Shown here: positions 34,772-43,728 of the stretch, one piece after another
Numbering within the stretch: position 1 is the first letter of the stretch
Layout: the number at the start of each line of letters is the position of its first letter
Assembly: GCF_900411395.1 (NCBI RefSeq)
Contig: NZ_OXCQ01000001.1
Location: 496,415-560,414 of the forward strand
Length of the DNA stretch: 64,000 nt
From: Streptococcus sp. 596553
GTDB taxonomy: Bacteria > Bacillota > Bacilli > Lactobacillales > Streptococcaceae
Direction: 5' to 3'
Made by a program: the position numbers and the translations under genes
Notes under the pieces: model-generated
What the model was told of the DNA's origin: nothing
Databases searched by the model: none
The model's input: the letters and a program-made list of their open reading frames with translations, nothing else

Positions 34772-37700
34772 CCTTCAATACTTTCTAAATCTTTTAACTT
34801 CACCGAAACAATTTTTGAGACACCTGATTCTTGCATGGTCACTCCATAGATAGAATCAGCCGCTGCCATGGTTCCCTTACGGTGGGTTACGACGATAAAC
34901 TGGCTGTCCTTGTCAAATCGATTGAGGTAATCCCCAAAACGTTTTACATTGGCTTCATCCAGCGCAGCTTCCACCTCATCCAAGATGACAAATGGGATAG
35001 TCTTAACTCGAATGATAGAGAAAAGCAAAGCTAGAGCCGATAAGGCTTTTTCACCACCACTCATGAGGTTAAGAGACTGGATTTTCTTACCTGGAGGTTG
35101 AACAGAAATCTCAACTCCAGATGTTAAAAGGTCGCCCTCAGTCAATATCAAGTCTGCCTGACCTCCGCCAAACATCTGTTTGAAGGTCACTTTAAAGGAC
35201 TCACGAATAGCTTCAAAGGTTGATTTAAAGCGTTCCTTGACCTCATCATTCATCACAGTAATAGTCTCAAGAAGCAGGTTTTTCGCCGACAAAATGTCAT
35301 CACGCTGGCTATTTAGGAAATCAAGACGGTTGTGAACTTCTTCGTACTGGTCAATAGCTTCTATATTGACAGGACCCAGTGAGCGAATAGCCTTCTCTAA
35401 ATCCTGCACCTCTTGCTCTGCCAGATTGAGATTTTCCAATTCATGTGCCTTTTCTAGTGCTTCAGTATAGCTAATCTGATACTGGTCTGTTAATTGGCTT
35501 TGTAAATGGCGTAAGCGCTCGCTGACCTTTTCTTTCTTAGCTTCAGCACGTGTTTGCTTGCGAATCCACTCTTCATTCTGTTGGCGAGCCTGGTCCAAAT
35601 GACTAGCAATATCATCCAGTTGCCCTTCTATATCATCCAACTCAAACTGCTTGCGAATCAAACCTTGTTGGAGATTTGTTTTCTGAATTTTAGCTTCTTC
35701 GGCCTGCTGACTGAGCAATTCTGTATCAACCTTCTCAAGATTGTCAACCTTTTCTTGAAGAAGGCGCTGGATTTCCTCTTGCTCGATATCTAAATTGTCC
35801 AATTCCTTGCCTAAACGTTCAATATCTGCAACTTCGTAACGTTTTTGTCCTTGCAGTTCTGTCTTAAGCAGGCGAGCTTGCGCTAGCTCTTCCTGCAAGT
35901 TTTGATAGCGTTCTTGAATGGCATTTTTGTTAGACTTAATCTCTTCAATCTCAGCTTCCATATTTTGCTTGTCACTTGCGATTGTAGCAAGGCGCTCTTG
36001 ACATTTTTCCTTATCCGCTTGCCAATCTCCGTCAGAAAGACGATCTAATTCCTCTTCTTGAAGTTTCCAAAGAGTTTCTAACTCTTCAACTTGCTGACTG
36101 GTTTGCTGATAAGAGAGGGATAAGCCCTGCTCCTGAATACGAGCCTGCTCTCCTAGAGATTTGATTGCTTCTAATCTTTCTGTCAATCTAGTCATCTCAT
36201 CTTGCAAGGTCTTCAAAGTCGCCTCTTCTGAACGCAAGCTTGCTTCTTCTTCAGCAATTTCTTTTTGTAATTGCTCCAGTTCTGGCTTGATAAAAATACT
36301 GTTGTTCTGGCGATTAGCTCCACCTGCATAGGAACCACCTGTGCGCAACTCTGTGCCGTCCACAGTCACCATACGAACCTGATAACGAACCTGGCGAGCT
36401 GCTACACGCGCGTGTTCCACGGTATCAAAAATCGCTGTCGTGGCTAGCAAGTTCTTGAAAATGGCTTCTAGTCTCTTATCAAACGACACTAACTCATCTG
36501 CCATGCCAAGGAAGCCTGGACTTGCTGCGATAGCATCTTGATTCTGACTAGAAATCGTACGAGCCTTAATAGTGGTCAAAGGAAGGAAGGTCGCGCGACC
36601 AGCTCTATTACGTTTTAGGAAATCAATGGCCTTGGTCGCCGCGTTTTCATCTTCTACGATGATATGCTGACTGCTGGCTCCAAGCGCAATCTCTAGGGCA
36701 GTTTGATAATGCACATCAAAGGTCAGGTGCTCACTAACAGCACCAATAATCCCACCAAGGCTGGCTTTTTCTTGGAGAACACTCTTAACACCTGCATAAA
36801 AGTTACTATGATTTCTCAGGATATTTTCCAAACTCTGAGCTCTCGCCTGCTTGTTTTTGAGATTATCCAGACGGTCAAAGAGTTGACTTTGTTGAACTTG
36901 ATAGGAAGCTTTCTGCTCCTCTTGCTCCTTGGCACAGACCTGGTAATCTGCCAATAATTTCTGAACTTGCTCCTTGGCTGTTTCAAGCTCAGCATTTTGC
37001 TGCCTAGCCTTCTCTCTAGCTGTAGCCAGTTGTTCTTTCAGCTTTTCTAGTTGATCTGCTTGCTTTTGAGAAAGCTGACGGCTATTTTCCAACTCATTCT
37101 CGATGCGGGTCAGTTGATTTGAGACATCCGCTTCTTCTTGTAGAAGGGCCACAAAGCGTTCACGCAAAAGCTCAATCATCTGATCAGGATCATCTGAAAA
37201 AGCTAGCAATTCAGCTTCTAAACGATTAAGTTTTTGATTATTTTGGACTAGATTTTCTTCTAAGAGAGCTAAAGAACTTTCTTTATCAGATTTTTCTTTG
37301 CTGAGTGAACTTTGCTTCTCCTCCAAAGCAGCCAAACGGGCTTGTGCTTCCTGTTGATTCAGGGCTACTTGCTCAGATTCCAGTTTCGATAAGGCTAATT
37401 TTCTCTCTAAATCACTAATCAGACTGGTCAAATCCATCAAACTGCCTTGGTCTTTGGCCATTTCAGCCTGTAAATCTTGGCGTTGCTTTTTAAGAGTTTG
37501 ATTTTCTTCTTCTAATTTTTCTCTCTTTTGGTAATAGCTCGTCAAGAGTTCCTGAACCTGAGCCAACTCTTCTTCTGTCAACTCTAATTCAGCCTTATTT
37601 TCCTTGATTTGAGCAACCAGCACGTCTAAATAAATAGCCTTGCGTTGACCTTCCAAGTCTAAAAACTTACGGGCATTCTCAGCTTGCTTCTCAAGAGGCT

Positions 37701-38307
37701 TGATTTGATTATCCAACTCGTAAATAATATCCTCTAAGCGGTCTAGATTATCCTGAGTTTGCTGCAGTTTGCTCTCAGTTTCTTTTCTGCGAGTCTTGTA
37801 TTTTAAAACTCCAGCAGCTTCTTCAAAAATAGCTCGGCGTTCCTCAGGCTTGGAGTTGAAAATCTCCTCAACCTTCCCTTGGGAAATAATGGAGAAGGAG
37901 TCTCGTCCCAAACCTGTATCCAAAAAGAGGTCATGAATATCACGCAGACGGACTTTCTTGCCGTCAATCTTGTATTCGCTATCTCCGCTACGGTAGATAT
38001 GGCGTTCTACCCTGATTTCTTGACCTGCATCCTTGATAAATCCGTCATGATTATCCAGAGTCACAACTACAGAAGCATAATTGAGCGGTTTGCGACTTTC
38101 TGTTCCAGCAAAGATGACATCCGGCATCTTGCCCCCACGGAGGCTCTTAACACTTGACTCCCCCAAGGCCCAACGCAGACTTTCTGTAATATTGGACTTT
38201 CCAGATCCATTGGGTCCAACGACTGCCGTCACACCTTGGTCAAAAACGACCTTGGTCTTGTCAGCAAAAGACTTGAATCCCTGAATTTCAATTTCCTTTA
38301 AATACAT
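34768..38307 (-). CDS. smc: Chromosome partition protein SMC
   Basis: 1179 residues, cytosolic; with ScpAB condenses and segregates the chromosome. N-terminal ATP head: Walker A '[20 protein letters not shown]' (about 32-51). Two long coiled coils (about 170-500 and 665-1010, rich in Glu/Gln/Leu) flank a hinge (about 510-640, '[20 protein letters not shown]'). C-terminal head: signature '[18 protein letters not shown]' and Walker B '[16 protein letters not shown]'. Its start overlaps the rnc stop by 10 bases. Confidence 0.98.
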
Positions 38308-38996
38308 GAATCCAGCCCTTTCTCAACGGCATTTTTGGCAGCTTCCTGCTCTGCTAGTTTCTTAGAACGACCTTGACCTTGACCAATACTCTTACCTTCA
38401 ACCAGAACTTCTACATCAAAGACCTTATCGTGGGCAGGACCCGTTTCAGAAATCACCTGATAACGAATAGCCACATCGCCATTGACCTGAAGTAACTCTT
38501 GGAGATGGGTTTTGTAATCTGTAATCATCTCAAATTCGCCTGCTTCAACCTTAGGAATCATGACTTGGTAGATAAATTCCTTGACCTTGGCCACATCCTT
38601 GTCCAAAAGGAGAGCACCAAGAAAGGCTTCGAAGGCATCACCAAGAATGGTGTCACGATTGCGTCCACCAGACTTTTCTTCCCCTTTACCAAGTTTGATA
38701 AACTGATCAAACTGGCAATCACGCGCAAAACCAGCCAAACTTTCCTCGCGGACAATCATAGCACGAAGTTTGGACAAATCCCCCTCAGGCTTTTTAGGAT
38801 ATTTTTTATACAAATATTCTGAAATCAATAACTGTAGAACAGCGTCTCCTAAAAATTCCAAGCGTTCATTGTGTGAAATTTTTAAGAGGCGGTGCTCATT
38901 GGCATAACTCGTATGAGTAAAGGCAGTCTCCAGTAAATTTTTGTCTGCAAATTCGATTGCAAAATGGTTCTTTAGTACAGTTTGTAATTCTTTCAT
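38298..38996 (-). CDS. rnc: Ribonuclease III
   Basis: Double-strand RNA endonuclease for rRNA and mRNA processing, 232 residues. Signature '[20 protein letters not shown]' (about 43-62) with acidic metal ligands, second acidic site '[18 protein letters not shown]', and a C-terminal dsRNA-binding domain (about 160-228, '[13 protein letters not shown]...[20 protein letters not shown]' pattern). Operon with smc, the usual order in streptococci. Confidence 0.97.
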
Positions 38997-39156
38997 ACCA
39001 ACCTCTTTCTAACTGATAACAGTCCTTTTTATTATATCAAAAAAAGCCTCCTGAGTCACTCTAAAACGGGAGAAAACAAGTGACCCAAGGGAACTTATCG
39101 ACTACTATTAAAATGGGAAAATATTAGAATAAGGGGTGCAAGTTATTTACTTTAAG

Positions 39157-40035
39157 TTACCAGCCAAGTGGAATCGTTTCAAACTGACAACCCAATCGGC
39201 GTAATTCATTTTGACGGGCCTCATAGTAGGGGAGGGAAATGCCTATGATAGTCACATGAGGCAGGTCTTGTAAGTGGAGACTGACTGATGAAGTAAAATG
39301 GTAGACCTGAACAAACTCGTATTCTTGAAAAAGATGGGCTAGGACATCTTCAAAGATTAAATCTGTAGCCAAGTAAGTTACATCTGGAATATGGAAGGTT
39401 TCCTTGGGATGGGGGAGATAGAGGTCAATTGCCAAAGCCTTAGCATAGGTACTGATAAAACGGATGGAGATTTGGTCATCCTCCTCAGAGAACTTTTGTC
39501 CCAGCAGGACCTTGACCGTCTTACCATTTGAGACGGGTGCTTGTGGCAGGTCAAAAAAATGCTCCAGATAAACAAGCTTTTCTCTAGCTACGATATGGTA
39601 GTCACTGCGATAGAGGGTATAGTGCTTTTCCGTCCGCTCAATCAAGTCATCTCTGGTCAAGCCCAAAGAGCCTACCTGACTAGGATGGAGAGGGCAAGCA
39701 TACATGCCCAAGGGGTAAATATCCGCATAGCCATCATCAAAACTCATGAGATGCTGGTAGGAGGAACTAGCAACCAAGTCCAGAATCAAGCTATTGTCAA
39801 AACTAGCATAAAAGATAGTGTCATAGTCTCCCGCCAGTTCCTGACAAATCTGAGTCAAGTCCTCTACGTTCTGAGGATAGTAAACATGGTCAAAATCCTT
39901 AGCATAATGCTCCTGACGGGCATTTTTGACAGAACTGACATAAAGACTGACAAAGTCCTGATCAGGATAAAATCCCTTGATATGATGGGCAATTTTAGCC
40001 TGTAAGGGCGTTGTAGCAATGATGAGGTGTTTCAT
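39157..40035 (-). CDS. GT52-family glycosyltransferase, probable sialyltransferase
   Basis: 292 residues. Resembles GT52 (CpsK/Lst-type alpha-2,3-sialyltransferase) proteins: N-terminal 'MKHLIIATTPLQAKIAHHIK', then 'YDTIFYASFDNSLI', the 'SFDDGYADIYPLG' block (Asp-rich, 98-110) and 'EKLVYLEHFF'; C-terminal domain 'VLLGQKFSEEDDQISIRFIS' and 'LPHPKE', with 'HFTSSVSLHL' near the end for nucleotide-sugar binding. Last gene of the four-gene operon; its ATG overlaps the CMP-sialate synthetase stop by 4 bases. CMP-sialic acid as donor is inferred from family and neighbour. Confidence 0.78.
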   Translation of the reverse strand: MKHLIIATTPLQAKIAHHIKGFYPDQDFVSLYVSSVKNARQEHYAKDFDHVYYPQNVEDLTQICQELAGDYDTIFYASFDNSLILDLVASSSYQHLMSFDDGYADIYPLGMYACPLHPSQVGSLGLTRDDLIERTEKHYTLYRSDYHIVAREKLVYLEHFFDLPQAPVSNGKTVKVLLGQKFSEEDDQISIRFISTYAKALAIDLYLPHPKETFHIPDVTYLATDLIFEDVLAHLFQEYEFVQVYHFTSSVSLHLQDLPHVTIIGISLPYYEARQNELRRLGCQFETIPLGW

Positions 40036-40736
40036 CTCTTTGATTCTCCTAGGTGGTGATGTTGTAGCAAGGTCTCAACGACTTCAAAATCCAAGGCATC
40101 GTCGATATCATAAGAATAGAGTTTAGGCATTTCATAGGCTACTGTCTTATCTGTGTAAAAGGTCTCATCTCGTAGGTAACGATCCTTGCGAGAAATCCAG
40201 ATACTACCGTTGGGATAGTAATAGACAGGCTCTTTCTGCCGAGCATAGTGCTTGGACACCTGAGGCGGACGGATAAAAGGTGACTCCTCTAACTGCAAGA
40301 AAAGACTACGACTCTTGTCCGCCTTAACACAGGAAATCAAATGGTCGGCGCCAGACTGACAGTAGAGGTGATAGGACTCGACGAGGTGCTCCACCTCTCT
40401 CAAGGGTGAGGTCACCTGTAGATTCACAAAGATCTGCTCTTCCTCAAAGGGCTGTAAAAAGTCTCGCAAGCTTTCTAAGCTAGAGGTTGTTGACAAGGCC
40501 AATTCTTTTGGTCTGTGGACACAACGAATCTCTGGATAGGCTTGACGACAAAGTTCCAGATAGGCTAGTGAGTCTGAAGAAACCCAGATATCACTAAATA
40601 GCTTGGAGGCTAGAGCGACTTCTATGGTGTAGAAAACCAAAGGTTTTCCTACAAGTGGTTTGATATTTTTATCCACTAAGCCGCGTGAACCCGAACGGAT
40701 CAAAATGACGGCTATGGGTTTAGATTGTGCTTTCAT
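40032..40736 (-). CDS. Acylneuraminate cytidylyltransferase-like (CMP-sialic acid synthetase)
   Basis: 234 residues. N-terminal nucleotide motif 'ILIRSGSRGLVDKNIKPLVG' (about 12-31) corresponds to the 'RxGSKGxxxKN' CTP loop of NeuA; 'GKPLVFYTIEVAL', 'VNLQVTSPLRE' (Gln/Thr/Ser-Pro-Leu-Arg, substrate loop), 'PNGSIWISRKD' and 'SYDIDDALDFEVVE' (metal Asp pair) are family hallmarks. Activates sialic acid or a related nonulosonic acid with CTP. Overlaps the transporter gene by 17 bases. No synthesis genes (neuB, neuC) are nearby, so its substrate is likely imported. Confidence 0.85.
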   Translation of the reverse strand: MKAQSKPIAVILIRSGSRGLVDKNIKPLVGKPLVFYTIEVALASKLFSDIWVSSDSLAYLELCRQAYPEIRCVHRPKELALSTTSSLESLRDFLQPFEEEQIFVNLQVTSPLREVEHLVESYHLYCQSGADHLISCVKADKSRSLFLQLEESPFIRPPQVSKHYARQKEPVYYYPNGSIWISRKDRYLRDETFYTDKTVAYEMPKLYSYDIDDALDFEVVETLLQHHHLGESKR

Positions 40737-42075
40737 ATAGTCTTCCTAGAATTGAGATAAACAGGGCAGATAGGGTAGTGATGATGCTATTTAACCAAGG
40801 ATTGGGGTTGGCAAATAAACCACTGTAATAATAGAGAAACAAGGCTCCTAAACTAAAGAACAGATAGATTTTGGCTAGTTGTAAACTCGGTCTTTTGAGG
40901 AGTAAAACCAAGAGATACAAACCACCTATCACGCCTAGTGTCAGCCCCATAAAGCCGTTAATCCATTCGTAGATGGAGTAGATTTCTGCATTCATGAGTA
41001 AGAGGCAGAGGAACCAAGACAAACCTGCTAAGGCAAAGGATAGGATACTTGGCGACCAGCGAATCTTTGACCAAGCAAAATCCAACTTCAAGCAGGTCAC
41101 AATTGCATTCATACTGGATGAAACTGTGGATTGGCCTGCTGTCAAGAGAGCTAGCATGATGAAACTGCCAAACCAAGGTGATAGACATTCCTGAACATAG
41201 GCAATGAGAACAGGATTGGGCGATGTGGTGGCAAAATTTTCCTGACGAATCAAGCGACCAATCAGATACAGTAAACTGGCAATCCCAAAGGACAAGAGTC
41301 CCTGTAGCCATAAGATTTTTCCAATCTTTTGGCGCCCCATTTTGCTATTAAAACGTTGGACAATATCCTGTGAGGAAACGTAGGAAAACAAGCTACTAAA
41401 ACCTGCTCCTACAACTAAGATCAAGACCGTCTTCCCATCCAGCGTCTCTGCAAAGTGAAATATCTGTTGACTGCTATTCATGACTAAACCAGATTGGGCA
41501 ATTCTTGGTAGAAAGAGAGCTAATATAGCCAGCAGGACCAAGCCCTGAAAGAAGTCCGTCCACAGCACAACCAAGAGACCACCCCTTGCCAGATAATAGA
41601 CCGTCAAAAGAAGGAGTAGACCTGACAAGACCAGCTGATTGAGAGGGATAAAGGGCGCTAAGGCCTGAGACAACAAGTAGGTCACCACTGCTATTCGCCC
41701 CAACTGATAGAGGATGAAGAGTCCTGAAGCCAGTGAACGAATGCTAGGAGATTGAAACTTGTCCTCTAAAAGATGATAAGCTGTCTCGTAGTTTCCCTTT
41801 TGATAGAGGGGCAGAAAATAGCGATGAGCTAGTGGAATGGCTAGAAAAATCCCGCACTGGGCAAACCAGAGATAGGATCTACCTGTATAGGCATTCCCCA
41901 CCAGAGTCAGAAAGGAAATGGGGCTGAGCAAGGTGGCAAAGACTGAGAAGCCCAAAACTGTCACTGGAACAGCTTTCTTAACCTGATAATAGTCCCCCTC
42001 ACTCCCTTTTTGCCGATAGGCAATCCAGGAAATCAAGCAGAAATAGAGCAATAGGATAGCTAGAATTCCCAACAT
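40720..42075 (-). CDS. Sodium:solute symporter (SSS family), probable sialic acid importer
   Basis: 451 residues, about 13 membrane segments. SSS-type features: N-terminal 'LISWIAYRQKGSEGDYYQVK', 'FATLLSPISFLTLVGNAYTG' and the sodium-site region 'LLTAGQSTVSSSMNAIVTCL' (about 315-334). SSS transporters include sialic acid importers (SiaT/NanT type). Substrate is assigned by operon context with CMP-sialate synthetase and a GT52 transferase. One base separates it from the glycosyltransferase gene upstream. Confidence 0.82.
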   Translation of the reverse strand: MLGILAILLLYFCLISWIAYRQKGSEGDYYQVKKAVPVTVLGFSVFATLLSPISFLTLVGNAYTGRSYLWFAQCGIFLAIPLAHRYFLPLYQKGNYETAYHLLEDKFQSPSIRSLASGLFILYQLGRIAVVTYLLSQALAPFIPLNQLVLSGLLLLLTVYYLARGGLLVVLWTDFFQGLVLLAILALFLPRIAQSGLVMNSSQQIFHFAETLDGKTVLILVVGAGFSSLFSYVSSQDIVQRFNSKMGRQKIGKILWLQGLLSFGIASLLYLIGRLIRQENFATTSPNPVLIAYVQECLSPWFGSFIMLALLTAGQSTVSSSMNAIVTCLKLDFAWSKIRWSPSILSFALAGLSWFLCLLLMNAEIYSIYEWINGFMGLTLGVIGGLYLLVLLLKRPSLQLAKIYLFFSLGALFLYYYSGLFANPNPWLNSIITTLSALFISILGRLYESTI

Positions 42076-42076
42076 C

Positions 42077-43408
42077 CTAGAAATTCCTATCTAGTAATTT
42101 TCGGTATATTTGAGCTACTGTCTCTAGTGAATAGTGAGATGCTAGGGCGATATTTTCTGCATTTGATTTACAAAAATCCACTTGTTCCATTTCTTCTATC
42201 TTTTCTATTAACTCTTCCTTTGTTCTAAATAAGGTGATTGCACTGGATTGTTCTGCATAGAAACGATGAGCAATGTCCACATCTGATAACAAAGCTAGCA
42301 AGCCATGACTCAAAGCTTCTACACAGGCATTTGCAAACAATTCAGTGTAACTGGCTGATAGATAGCATTGATGTAGATTATAAGGAACATTATCTACCAC
42401 TCCTCTTAGATGAATTGTGGGAGGGATATCATACTGATTACGAAGTTCTTGTATTCTTGTTTCCGATCCACCATAAAATGTAATCTCAACATTTGAACCC
42501 TTTTTATACAACTCAATAAATGCTTCAATAACTAGTCCAACATTTTTTATTTCCCCCATATGCCCCACCAAGCAATAGTCTCGTATTGGGCCTATATGTC
42601 TTAATTCTCCTAACTTTTCTGAAAACATAGGAGCTAAGAATGTGGAATGATAGCCCTTTGTTTGTAATGATTCTGTTAATTTCTCACTAGCCACAAGATA
42701 CTTATTTTTTTTCCTTAAATTAGCATGTGACATATTCATTAAAACATTTGAATGAATCACTTCATAGTAATTCTTACCCGTGTTTTCCATATATCTCCAT
42801 AGACTAGGCTTTGGTATACTTTGTTGATCGCGAATAATTAAGTCTGTATCCTGAGCTATATCAACCAAAAATTTGACAAGTAAATCTTCTTCAGAGTAAA
42901 TAACTCCATCTTTTCTAAAAATATATTCAGGATAAAATAAAGAAACAGGAGAAGGTTCTTTGAATGGATTGATAAAACGCCCTTCAAGTGCTAGATTTCC
43001 ATCTTTATGAAACCAGCGTAATTCTTTTGCCTTAAAATCTTCAAAAAGGAAAGGGCCACTTGTATAATAGTAACGACCCGAGCCATCTCCTAACGTAAGA
43101 GAAGAGACAAAACCATCTGCAGTGAGTTCAACCGTATCACTATCTGATAAATTGAGAGTTTCAGGCTTAACCGATAAGGAATCATGTCCTATATCAGAAA
43201 AACTATGAGGAACACAGATTAGTTCTTTTTCTAAAAATCCTAGCTTTTTTAAAACCACCTTCCAGTCAGGTCTAACTTGTGGGTTTGTCAGAATATGGAG
43301 ATAATCTACTCCCAGATATCTTGCGATACGCGCTCGATAAAACTGGGTACTTTCAAAACCATATCGCTGTATTTTTGTAAAAGAATGCAGTGTAATAATT
43401 CTTGACAT
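42077..43408 (-). CDS. GtfA-like GT4 glycosyltransferase
   Basis: 443 residues. N-terminal half with an extended beta domain typical of GtfA/TarM-type enzymes ('RYYYTSGPFLFEDFKAKELR', 'YPEYIFRKDGVIYSEEDLLV'), then a GT-B C-terminal half with 'CLVGHMGEIKNVGLVIEAFI', 'FYGGSETRIQEL', 'HLRGVVDNVPYNLHQCYLSA' and the EX7E-like 'SASYTELFANACVEALSHG'. GtfA enzymes add GlcNAc to Ser/Thr of serine-rich adhesins, usually with GtfB, which is missing here. Start at 43408 has GAGAGGGAAAT before it. First gene of the leftward operon and nearest to the MucBP adhesin. Confidence 0.82.
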   Translation of the reverse strand: MSRIITLHSFTKIQRYGFESTQFYRARIARYLGVDYLHILTNPQVRPDWKVVLKKLGFLEKELICVPHSFSDIGHDSLSVKPETLNLSDSDTVELTADGFVSSLTLGDGSGRYYYTSGPFLFEDFKAKELRWFHKDGNLALEGRFINPFKEPSPVSLFYPEYIFRKDGVIYSEEDLLVKFLVDIAQDTDLIIRDQQSIPKPSLWRYMENTGKNYYEVIHSNVLMNMSHANLRKKNKYLVASEKLTESLQTKGYHSTFLAPMFSEKLGELRHIGPIRDYCLVGHMGEIKNVGLVIEAFIELYKKGSNVEITFYGGSETRIQELRNQYDIPPTIHLRGVVDNVPYNLHQCYLSASYTELFANACVEALSHGLLALLSDVDIAHRFYAEQSSAITLFRTKEELIEKIEEMEQVDFCKSNAENIALASHYSLETVAQIYRKLLDRNF

Positions 43409-43440
43409 ATTTCCCTCTCTTATTTTCAGTATAAAAATTG

Positions 43441-43478
43441 AAAAATCTCCTCTCACAAAAAGGAGAAAAGATTTTCCA
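43441..43478 (-). terminator. Terminator-like hairpin between adhesin and sialylation operon
   Basis: Minus strand: TCTCC (43462-43466 complement) pairs with GGAGA (complement of 43446-43450), followed by TTTTT. The glycosyltransferase gene starts 33 bases beyond it, so read-through or an internal promoter is needed. Confidence 0.5.
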
Positions 43479-43480
43479 TC

Positions 43481-43615
43481 TCATATCGTGGAAGCTAGAA
43501 TGACACTAAAATAGTTTTTATCAATCAATAATTCAAAAGCACCTCTGAAAACGACCTGTTCATCAAAATACATAGCCGGAAAAGATTGGTAAATCAATGT
43601 TTTCAATTTTAACAT
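43481..43615 (-). CDS. Short open frame of unknown function, possible gene remnant
   Basis: 44 codons, starting 'MLKLKTLIYQSFPAMYFDEQ' and ending 'VVFRGAFELLIDKNYFSVIL' plus ASTI. No ribosome site. Amino-acid composition looks protein-like, so it may be the remnant of a larger gene that stood between the adhesin and glycosyltransferase (a GtfB-like partner is one guess, without sequence proof). Confidence 0.35.
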   Translation of the reverse strand: MLKLKTLIYQSFPAMYFDEQVVFRGAFELLIDKNYFSVILASTI

Positions 43616-43686
43616 TGCGTTTTTTGAAGTGCTCAGAATCATCAATTTTAATTTAATAATTAAGACATTTGATTGAAGTCACTATT

Positions 43687-43714
43687 TAGTTATTATAAGT
43701 TCAGCTAATAACTA
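43687..43714 (-). terminator. Hairpin after adhesin stop
   Basis: Perfect 9-bp stem tagttatta / taataacta with a 10-base loop, 15 bases past the adhesin stop. AT-rich and without a T run; possible weak terminator or mRNA-stabilising end. Confidence 0.45.
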
Positions 43715-43728
43715 ATCAAAAGATTGAG